Positions 53,025 to 62,879 of a DNA stretch of 64,000 bases are shown here, in pieces. The notes under the pieces are model-generated. The model saw nothing but the letters and a program-made list of their open reading frames with translations, made no database searches and was not told the origin of the DNA. Position numbers and translations under genes: made by a program. Source of the DNA: Osedax fenrisi (taxonomy: Eukaryota; Annelida; Polychaeta; Sabellida; Siboglinidae); the NCBI GenBank assembly GCA_964019155.1, contig OZ025244.1, positions 8,484,919-8,548,918 of the forward strand, in the 5' to 3' direction. The first letter of the stretch is position 1; each line of letters begins with the position of its first letter.

Positions 53025-55865
53025 CATGCCCGTAGCCAGAAATGTATACCAAGGGGGGCAAGGCCCCACAAAATTGTATTACTAAAATGTAATGAATGTA
53101 AACTAGTATACAAGTAATAATATCACTACTAGTAATTTACTAGTATACTCTATTACTTATATTGACGCACAATGTGAATTACTCAGGGTCCACATACACA
53201 ATAAATAAAAATACACTGTGTGTATATTATACATATATTATACTATATATACATAACTTTATATGCATATAATACAATAAAATCCGTAGGATCAGGTTAA
53301 CATACGTTATAACGTTAAATACAATAATAACATCAGTAGATAAGTATACTGAATACTAGCGAGTGAATTAAACATTTAATCATGACAAAGGTAAGCATAT
53401 AACGAGATTTTCTAATATTATATATATATAGAAAATAGTTATCAGTGCGTATCATATTATTAATGTGTGGGGATTAGTCAGGTTGAGAGGTTATATATAT
53501 AACCTTATAGGGTGAAACCGAGGGTAGTTATAGATTCAGAAGTTAGTATAGCTAGTAAAAAAGGATGAGTGATTGATAGTGGAGAACTGGGTCTCGAAAA
53601 TATGATAGTGTCAGTTTTAGTCATATTTACGGAGAGAGAGTTATGAAAGAACCATTCAGTGAGATCAGTAATACAGTTAAACATAGACATTTGAATCATA
53701 TCAGAATCACTAGAATTAGGAAATTACGTATATATCTGTAGATAATCAGCATAAAGATGATAGTGAATATTGGGATATTTGTGAACAATTGATTTAATAG
53801 GAAGAATATAAATAATGAACAATATAGGCCCAATAACAGAGCCTTGTGGTACGCCATGTATGTTAACATAAGGAGGAGACAACGATGAGTTAATCTGCAC
53901 GGAAGATGTTCTTGATGAGACAAAAGACATAAACCAACTGTTTACTTGACCGTATATGACAATTTCATTAAGTCTAATTGAAAGAATATTGTGATCTAGG
54001 GTATCAAAGGCACTAGATAAATCAAGTAGTACGAGATATAATGGGGCTTTGTTATCAAGAGATATGAGAATATAATTAATGATTAAAGTAAGGGCAGTTT
54101 CGGTACTACGATGAGGAAGATACGCACTTTGATATTTATCAACAATAGCATTTGACGTAATGTAATTAATAAATTGAGTGGACACAACTCGTTCTAATTA
54201 GACCTTAAGGTCTTATATATTGATGATAACTGAGATATTGGACGATAACTTGATAAATTAGATTGGTCAAGAGTAGTTTTTTTTTAAATCGGAATAATAT
54301 ATGAATATTTATAGAGTGTGGAACAATAGATGATATAAGAGATGCTATGAATGAATTCAGCGATAATTAACATAACATATGGTGAAAATGAAGAAGTAGA
54401 TTGAGTGGAATAGGATCAAAGGGTAGTTGGTTGTCATGGAAGAGAGTACAATGCCATGTATGGGAAGCTAAAAACATGAACAGTGATTATGATTGGATGT
54501 TAAATTGAGATTGAGTCGTGCCGAGTTGATGTTTGTAAGTATTGATAATTCTAGAAATTTGTTGTGCGAAGAAATTGACTAAAAATTAACAAATAACTAA
54601 ACAGGTTGGTCCGGAAAATGCCTGGTCTGTGTTTTACCTACTAAGGTGAAAGATAATTCATAAGCTTGTTTAGAATATATTCCATAACTACCGAGCATTT
54701 CAGTAAAGTATGAGGATTTGGTAGAGAGACGTTTTTTCTTGTAAAACGATCGAAAACTTTAATGGAAATAAGATCAATTTCAAATTTAGAGGATACATAT
54801 TTATGTTGTAGTCTACGAAGTAGTTGCCTCAGGTTAACAAGTTTAATATTAAACCAGGAAAACTTATAATAAGTTCGGTTAATAAGAGTAATGGATGGTG
54901 CAAAAATATCAAATGATTGAGATAATGCCAAATTAAATTAATAAAAAAGTGTAGAAAAATCAGAAGATATAGGTTGTTAAGTTTATGGAATACATAGTTA
55001 ACAAACATTGGTTTATCAATAGAGATCTTAGGATCCTAGGATATTTTCCGAAACGATCTAGAAGGTTGATTGATTTGTATCACCGGCAAGTTCAGATCAA
55101 ATAAAATGGTAAAGTGATCAGATATTAGAAAACTTTGAGTGGAATATGAAATTAAATTAGAATCAGTTAAAGATAAAACTAATTCAATAGTATTACCATT
55201 AGTGTTAGTAGGAAAATGAACATATTGCGTCAAGGAATACTCAAATATAAGTTCATTCAGAGATAAGGAAGCATAATTATCATTATTAATTTAATATTAA
55301 AATCACCAAGAATAATTATTTTTATATAATTATATTATACATATAATTATACGGTTACCATGTTAACAGATGTGAAAGATTCTAAAATAGAATATAGGTC
55401 AGCTAAGAAACTCCATAGGCTAGATGAAGGTGGAAGGTAGATAAGTATAATTATAATGGTAAATAATGAAGGAAACTGAATATTAGATATCATAATTTCA
55501 TATGAAGCGAAACATAGTGTGGATGACGAAATAATCTTAAGTTCCGATGAGAATAACAGAGCTAGGCCCCCACGACGATGTGATGTATACTTATTAGCTA
55601 GCAATACTTTAAAACCACCAGGGGTCAGTTGGGAAGTTAGAGCAGAATAACCAGTAGTTATAAATTGGCAATAGCCAAGTCTCAGTGATAGCAGATATAG
55701 AATAATTAGGTCTATAATACCTATAATCAATAATAATTGTATAATCAAATCAACTTTATTTCGTACTGATCTAGCAAATAGGAGTTGAAAAGAATACTTT
55801 TTAGGGGAGTTCACGGATAGTCAATCAACAGTTGTCTCCACAGCCCCCCCGTGGCTAATGGCCTG
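53025..55865. mobile_element. hAT-like insertion carrying a minus-strand LINE
   Basis: Begins CATGCCCGTAGCCAG and ends GTGGCTAATGGCCTG. The reverse complement of that end, CAGGCCATTAGCCAC, matches the start at about 11 of 14 positions. Flanks are ATCTATGA (53017-53024) and ATATATGG (55866-55873), an imperfect 8-bp duplication. Taking out the insert and one octamer joins the two RT halves in frame. Class is inferred from the CA...TG ends and TSD length; no hAT transposase is present. Confidence 0.6.
53505..55830 (-). pseudogene. L2-like LINE, endonuclease + RT, inside the hAT-like insertion
   Basis: Minus strand, 5' to 3': endonuclease start FQLLFARSVRNKVDLIIQLL and YTSHRRGGLALLFSSELKI (55814-55347), IYLPPSSS, endonuclease end FLISDHFTILFDLNLP (55233-55036), linker (54931-54641), RT with KYQSAYLPHRSTETALTL, LVLLDLSSAFDTLDHNIL, IHGVPQGSVIGPILFIIYIL and HYHLYADYLQIYT (54185-53724), then LSVNMTKTDTIIFSR and LGFTL (53699-53505). 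The second Asp of YADD is Tyr here, so RT would be inactive even without the frame breaks. The 3' third is missing. Confidence 0.75.
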
Positions 55866-55873
55866 ATATATGG

Positions 55874-56060
55874 ATAACAAGGATTCATATTATTTGTTTC
55901 TTCTTGACCTATCTATTGCCTTTGATACGTTACACTACAACTTGCTAGAAAACCACTTTCTAGCAAACATTTCCGTAAATACTGATATTGGAACCCTTTA
56001 ACACATCTCGTATGTATCGTGTTTAACTTTCTATTTGTCTCAAGTATTTATTAATTCTTT
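55874..56060 (+). pseudogene. L2-like LINE RT, 3' continuation of 52745-53024
   Basis: Plus strand: NKDSYYLFLLDLSIAFDTLH then YNLLENHFLANISVN, the block around the first catalytic Asp. It starts exactly where the nested insertion ends and fades soon after. Confidence 0.7.
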
Positions 56061-56064
56061 GTAT

Positions 56065-56690
56065 ACTGTTAGACCTATTCATAATGTGTGTGTGCGCTGA
56101 TATATCACTATTTTGCTACATGTTTTAAATCATTGTATTCCTTGGTGAAATTAGTTAAATTGCAACTACAGAGCTTACAAGTAAAACAATATATAATTTG
56201 TGTTTTTGGTGAAAATATAACCAATCTTTGTATTTAATCTCACCATTAGTTAGTTAAAAGGGGCCCCATGTAATTGTTTTCAAATTATAACGTCTTTAAT
56301 AGTTTATTACTATTTAGAAAAACCGTATTTGATAAATATAAAAGTTGTATTTGTATAACATTTATTAGTCCCTATAAATATATATTTGACCAACTTCCCC
56401 CTCCCCTAAATCCAGCAGTAGGTATATGTATATACATTATTTCAAATAAATAATGATGAATGATATCTTGTCCTTGAATTTACTTTGGTTCATATATATA
56501 ATAAATAATTATTCTGGACAATTTTAACTTGCATAAACATTTTAATACCAGAGTAAATATACTACCTCTTATAATCTATAGGAGGTATACATCCTACTAT
56601 AATAGGTCTTAGTATATATGATAATAAATAGGTACATTTTTAAATATATTTTGTAATAAAACATTTTAATATAGATTGAATTCTAGAGAG
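56065..56690. other. AT-rich spacer, no gene seen
   Basis: Short GC patches (GGGGCCCC at 56262; CCCCCTCCCC near 56398) about 150 bp apart might be ends of a small decayed transposon, but I see no convincing inverted repeat or target duplication. Confidence 0.35.
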
Positions 56691-56694
56691 AAAC

Positions 56695-56785
56695 ACGGTA
56701 TACCGTATATACTATACCGTATAGTATATAGTATACTATATAATAGTAACTATACAGTATACTGTATACTATATATTAAACTAAT
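56695..56785. repeat. palindrome-rich TATAC/GTATA tract
   Basis: ACGGTATACCGTATATACTA and CAGTATACTGTATACTATAT are overlapping short palindromes. Confidence 0.7.
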
Positions 56786-56987
56786 ACTTAATGTTAATAT
56801 TAATATATGATAATATACATCACATCTTATTTACAAACTGGGTGTTATAATATAACGTATTTACACTATTGGTATTTATAAGCCTATTATATTAATGTTT
56901 AATTGCATAAAATGGTTGTTGTAATATGTTAAATCTACTATATAATCCTACACTACCTATAAACATATACACTATAGTATCAAGACC

Positions 56988-57080
56988 TCCTATAACCTCG
57001 GTTATAGGATAAATTGATAGTACAGTGAGTCACTATTAGCAATACCTCCTATAACCGAGGTTATAGGAGGTCTTGCTATT
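56988..57080. repeat. strong inverted repeat with nested palindromes
   Basis: AGACCTCCTATAACCTCGGT TATAGGA on the left pairs with CCTATAACCGAGGTTATAGG AGGTCT on the right. Each arm also folds on itself around ACCTCGGT/ACCGAGGT. GTGAGTCACTATTAGCAA and TTGCTATTAGTGACTA are also inverted. A G11 run follows at 57107. Confidence 0.75.
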
Positions 57081-57124
57081 AGTGACTATACCTTTTATGC
57101 GAGGTTGTGGGGGGGGGGGTGTTG

Positions 57125-57675
57125 ATATATATATATATAATATATTATGGTAGTGTAATTTAATATATTAATATCTTTGAACTTATTTAACAAAGATAAT
57201 ACAGGATTATTTTTATAAATAAATATTTATGTAAATTTAATATTTTTTAGAAATTAATATAATTAAATATATTATTTAATAATATAAAACTTGTACATTA
57301 CTTTTCTATTAATATAATTTCATATTATTTTTACTTTAAGGTTATATATATTTAATTTAATACCTTAGTTTATACATTATCTGCTTCAATAACAAATTAA
57401 GAAATAATTATTTTTTAAATAACGTTTATAAATGAAATTTAATTAATATTTAATTTATAAATTCAATATAATATTGTTTAAGTCAGAGTAATATGTATTT
57501 AATAATTATTATTTATTTTTAAACTTATATAAATGTAATATCTTCTTATTACATATTTAATAATTGATATTATATACATATTAATTTTAAATTAATTATA
57601 ATAATAAATATCATATTTAAGATGTATTAAATTGAATATTTTTAAGTTTGAAATATTCAATGAATATATGCTGAA
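57125..57675. other. AT-rich spacer, no gene seen
   Basis: Extremely AT-rich with no coding block. Confidence 0.4.
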
Positions 57676-57678
57676 TAG

Positions 57679-57899
57679 TGATATCGGCCCCCAATAAGTC
57701 ACGTGTCAAACAAAAGTTAAAATAAACATTTCACGGCTGGCGTTATATTTCTTAGTAAAGTATTCACCGAGTAGTGAATTCCTGTTTTACATATACATAC
57801 ATATCATAATACCGTATGTTTATATATTAATATGATATTATATAAGCCCTATACGCATTGTTTACTTTAACTCTCGTGACATATTGGGGGCCGATGTCA
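57679..57899. mobile_element. miniature inverted-repeat element, GGCCCCCAAT ends
   Basis: Left end TGATATCGGCCCCCAATAAG continuing TCACG; the right end reads TGACATCGGCCCCCAATATG TCACG on the other strand, about 25 bp with only a few mismatches. About 220 bp long, no coding. Target duplication not resolvable by eye, so the superfamily is open. Confidence 0.75.
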
Positions 57900-58109
57900 G
57901 TCTAAATCGAATATATTTAATAATATAATATAATATATTAGTAATATTATTATAATATTTATTTAATATAATTATATTATAATACATATAATTTATAACT
58001 TTAAAAGTTTTATCATAATTGACGACGAGTATTTTTTGTAAATAGCGTGATCTTTAATAGTGGATAACCCATATTTTATGGCATATATAATTTTTATAAA
58101 ACAGACTGA

Positions 58110-58265
58110 CAACATCGTACAGAGAGACAGCAACAAAACAACAGCAACACGAACATCAACATCAGCAACACGAGCCGCACCAACATCAACCACAACATCA
58201 GCCACAGCCGCGCAGACATAGGAGTGCTAGACGGAGGGAGGAGGAACATCATCGCTCCACTCACG
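58110..58265 (+). pseudogene. Gln/His-rich exon (duplication copy 2)
   Basis: QQQQHEHQHQQHEPHQHQPQ then PQPRRHRSARRREEEHHRST ends on GATAG|GTAAGA, the same donor as in copy 1. Here the first part is disrupted differently (ACAGCAACAAAACAACAGCA), so the start is lost. Confidence 0.4.
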
Positions 58266-58368
58266 ATAGGTAAGAGGTGTGTGGTATGTGTGTGTGTAGG
58301 TAGTTGTATAAAGGTATGCCTTGTAAGGTATGTGTATATATGTATAGATGTAAGTATGTAATTAGGTA

Positions 58369-58962
58369 GGGGAAATGTGGATAGTAGTGACAGTTTTGAA
58401 TATATTGCAATAACTCTTAAACTATTGATCCTCTATATAACGTTTTTTTATATTATATATAAATTAATATTATCTAAATAATTGCTATTAACATTTTTTA
58501 ATATAATCGTTAACACTTGAGATAACGAGGGTGTCATTACTATACTCCAATGCGGGTAGTAATGACACCCCGAGGGTAGTCGTGACATGTTGATCATAAT
58601 TGATCGTAGAAATATTTCCAACAATCATAAATTAATATGAATTATATTTTCTTGTAGATATTAAATTCATCTTTAGTATAAGACTTTAATTTTCTATTTT
58701 CCATTAAATATTAAGGAATTAAAAATAAAAATACTTTTATTAAAACTTATTACGTAATTTTTTAAGAATATATTCACAAAATCGATTAATTGATTTAATT
58801 TATTTATATTGAAAATTAAGGAAATAAAAAATATTTATGTCAATAACGCTTGTGAATACTCACAACTTTTGTATATAAATAAATTTAATTGGACTAATTG
58901 TAGTTTTTGAGATACGTGGGGTGTCATTACTATACACCTGTCACTACTATCCACCTTTCCCC
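58369..58962. mobile_element. TA-flanked miniature transposon (Tc1/mariner-type?) present only in copy 2
   Basis: Starts GGGGAAATGTGGATAGTAGT and ends in its inverted partner (25-bp ends, one mismatch), with TA on each side (58367-58368, 58963-58964). Copy 1 of the duplication has the unoccupied site, a single TA at the equivalent place (near 2579). Inside, GGGTGTCATTACTATAC occurs directly at 58528 and 58919 and inverted near 58556. 594 bp, no coding. TA duplication suggests Tc1/mariner-type mobilisation. Confidence 0.88.
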
Positions 58963-60404
58963 TATATAGGTATGTTTATATGTGTAAGTAGGTATATAGG
59001 TATGTTTATGTATGTGTGTAAGGTATATTCGTGTATGTGTAGGTGTGTATTTGTCAATGTTCACATTCATGTATAGATGTCTAGATGTGTAGATGTGCAT
59101 GTGTGGTTGTGTATATCTGCCTATTTCAATACATGCACACTAAGGGTGAGTATTTTCATATAATATTTTATTAATACAATTAAAAATAATGTTATCTTAT
59201 TGAGTTATATGATATTATCGTATATAAATGAGTGGATTTGAATGATTTTTGGGCTGGCGTTTTCATTTTGAACAATTGCATAGGAAAATTGTCATTACAA
59301 AAATTAAAAATATATAAAAATCATAAAAAGTCACTTCAAACTCTATTTATTGAATATTACATTCTGAAAATTCATTTTTAAGTAGAGTACATATATTATA
59401 TATGATATATAGGATATAGATAAAATATGAAAATTATTTTCCATTTTACATAATTTTTTAATTTTTTTTTCGACTATTTAATATTTTTATTTTTTCTAAA
59501 GATATTTAGTTTAAATAAAATACATTATAAATAATATATAGGGTTATCATAATTGAAAAAAAATTTTTAATATAATAAATCGTTTCAGGTTTTTAATATA
59601 TTGACCAATATAGTCGTTAAAAATATGAAAATTCATATATTTTTGACTTTTATTTAACTATTACCATTTAACGATATGAAATTAAAATGAAATTAAACTT
59701 ATAGGCTGAAGATTATAAAATTAAATTAGTTATTATAATTGAATAATTTGTATTTATAAACTAATTTCATTCACATGTCATAAATATAATCTATATATTT
59801 TTGCATCATAATATGTATTCTTATTTGTATTTATTATTTCAAAATAACTAAAATTGTTAAGAATATTGTGATATAATATCATATCAAATAATTAATAAAA
59901 TTAATATTTATTATATAATGTAAATATTATATTATTATTTAATATAAAAGAAATATATAGTTTATTATATAATATATTAGTTGTATATATGTATATATAC
60001 AAAAATAATACTATAACATAATAAAGAAATGTAATATATACAACAAAATAAAATTAATCAACAAAATCATTTCGATGCAAAGTGTGGAATTAAATTTCGT
60101 CGTATTAGAGTATAAAATATTATATTATTATTTAATATAAAAGAAATATATAGTTTATTATATACAAAAATAATACGGAAAGTGAAATATATACATCAGA
60201 CTAAAATTAAACAACAAAATTACATTTCGATGCAAAGTGTGGACTTAACTTTCGTTGTATTAGAGTCATATTAATTAGTGCATCTCTTAATTTGATATAA
60301 TATCTCGTGAATTTCATTTATTTTCAATATATTCTAAAAATTTGTAAAGCATAAATTTATTAATATTAATCAGTAATTTTATAATATGAAATTGATAATA
60401 TATA

Positions 60405-61735
60405 AATGTTACTAACTTTATCATGTAATTGATTCCTAGAATAAAACCCTATTAGATATTTCATGTATCTTCGAATAGTAACATCCATGTTATATGATAA
60501 CCCAGATTTAATAGAAGAATCTTCCTTTGATAATTGGCTTAAAGCCTTAATCAAATACTCTAATTTATTTACATTAAATATATCTTCAAATTTTTCTAAA
60601 TATAAATTCTTATAAATATAAATTTTAATAGAAAATATTAATTAAAAATCGATAGGATCAAATTCTTTTATGGCAATTATAATTCTAGCTATCAATCTCA
60701 TTTCTTGAGCTGTCGCTTTCTTAAAACTGAATTTATTATTTGATAATCCAGCTTTGATTGTAAATTTCCTAAATCCATTCTATAAAGATTATATATATAA
60801 TTTAATATTATTTTAATAATATATAATAATTTTTGTATAAATACTAATAACGAATTACTAACATGTTTAATTAAAGACTCATTCTTTATAATATCTTTTA
60901 CGGGATCATCATCGTGCATATTATTTATAAGCGCATTAAATTCAGGATCTTCATGATATTGAATAATAGACTCTATATTAATAGGCATAGCATTCAGACA
61001 ATCTTTCTTATGAATATAATAATGTTTGGTCGATATAAATTTACTACATTCTGTATAAATTTAATTTATTAAATATATAATTAATATAATTTACAATACA
61101 AAACAAACCATTGCATAATTTTGTTTAATTCTGTAAACCGTTTTGCTCAATCAGCTCTAGTTCTTTTTTTACTCAACTTTTAATTTTGTCAACAAATATG
61201 AGAAATATTTCAAATAAATTATCAAGAAAAATATATTTAGGTGATATAGATAATTTATTAGGAATATAAAAATAATATGTATTAATATTATAGAATATTA
61301 TTAAAATACAATATAAATGACTGTTTGATAGATTTTATCTTGTATTTTTTTTTTCTGTATAAATTTAATTTATTAAATATATAATTCATATCATTTACAA
61401 TACAAAACAAACCATTGCATAATTTTGTTTTGCTTGAATGATTATGTGCAACTAAAATATCTTGACAATTACCAGCTGCAATCATATTTTTATTGTATTC
61501 AAATATCGCCTTAGTTCTGACTTTTTCAAAAAATATTTTTCTTACGTGTAATGGTTTTGTCATTACCTGTAATTAATTATATATATTTTTCTTATATATT
61601 ATACTTCCATATTCTTATACTAACATCATTAATATGTTTATGAACGTGAGTAATGTGTCTGGTTAATATTGAATTTTTTATCATTTTTTTACAATATAAA
61701 CACGGTCTGTCAGGTCTTATCTTCGATTCTTATAT
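60405..61735 (-). pseudogene. decayed multi-exon zinc-finger mobile-element-type gene, copy 2
   Basis: Exons in order: a C2H2-like finger RPCLYCKKMIKNSILTRHIT then HVH (61735-61630); RKIFFEKVRTKAIFEYNKNM and LVAHNHSSKTKLC (after TTACAG, 61565-61360); CSKFISTKHYYIHKKDC (Cys/His cluster), then IIQYHEDPEFNALINNMHDD and IIKNESLIKH ending on GTTAGT (61060-60862); FRKFTIKAGLSNNKFSFKKA and EMRLIARIIIAIKEFDP (60780-60655); LEYLIKALSQLSKEDSSIKS and RRYMKYLIGFYSRNQLHDK ending on GTTAGT (60600-60420). The family matches uncharacterised animal zinc-finger proteins of probable mobile-element origin. The splice donor after EFDP has lost three bases relative to copy 1. Confidence 0.5.
61040..61435. repeat. 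local direct duplication inside the zinc-finger gene of copy 2
   Basis: CTGTATAAATTTAATTTATT ... CAAACCATTGCATAATTTTG occurs at 61050-61125 and again at 61358-61428, with about 230 bp of unrelated DNA between. Copy 1 has the block once (4660-4735). Confidence 0.75.
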
Positions 61736-62318
61736 ATCATAAATTATTAATTATAACATAATATATAATTACAATTAATAAACTTTTTTTGAAATTTCTT
61801 TAGTTTCCCCATGTATATTTTAATCCAAATATTGGATTTAACTATGATTACAAATAAATAAATAAAACAATATACAATTATTATTTGAAAATAAATTAAT
61901 AAATTTATAATACAAAAAATATTTATAAATAATAATATGAATAATAATTAATAAATCAGTAAAAAAATAAACCAATACCATATAAATAAGCAAATAAATA
62001 ATATTCAAATATGTTATAATAATTACCTTAAATCATTTATATCTAGAATATATAATAATAATTAATTAAAATATTATTATTTTTAATAAAAAAATTAAGT
62101 AAGTTAATATAGAAATGTTATTGACATGTCTAAAATATAATTTATAAGATTAATATGGACAAATATATTATCTAAAATTGTAATATGTGATACTAGATAA
62201 TTATATACAATTAGTTTATAAATTATCTACTTCAATATATGAAAATAAATAGTAAACCTGATATGTTAGAACTTGCTATATATCTGAAATTATGTTTATG
62301 TATTATTTAATGTAGTAG

Positions 62319-62325
<7 letters not shown>

Positions 62326-62375
<50 letters not shown>
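62326..62375. repeat. (TA)n microsatellite
   Basis: Pure alternating run; Tyr/Ile-rich frames across it are artefacts. Confidence 0.9.
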
Positions 62376-62378
<3 letters not shown>

Positions 62379-62879
62379 GATATCTAAACTTATAACCGGA
62401 GAACTTGTCCTTGGATATATATTCTCATTGATATCCCTATTATAGTTATAAATATATATATACATATTATAAATAAATGTAATTAAATATAATTTGTAAA
62501 GGAATGTTTGAAGGTAAAGGAATGTTGAAGGATGTTTCATAGTCATGATTTGATAAATCCCAATTGTTATTAAAATTTAATTAAAAATTAGTATATTAGA
62601 AAGTTAATAAATTTATATACATCTACACATTTTCAGAAATTAAATTATTTTAATATTTTCTTGTTAAAAATTAAATATACACATTTATAAATATATAAAT
62701 AATAAAGATATAATAAAGATCTAACTATATTATACATGATTATACTTTAAAAGATTTATTATTATTTTTTTAATATCAGATTCAGTTGATGACCGAGATC
62801 AAAAACCCAGGTATGGTATAGAAGTTCTATTGAACTTATCGAGATACCAACCTGCTCTTGGTAATGAGAGAATTAATAC

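Larger units (their letters stand above)
58108..62113. repeat. segmental duplication, copy 2
   Basis: Collinear with 2345-5434. Differences from copy 1: a 594-bp TA-flanked miniature transposon, extra local (TA) DNA near 59960, and a local duplication of about 318 bp in the zinc-finger gene (61040-61360). Confidence 0.85.
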
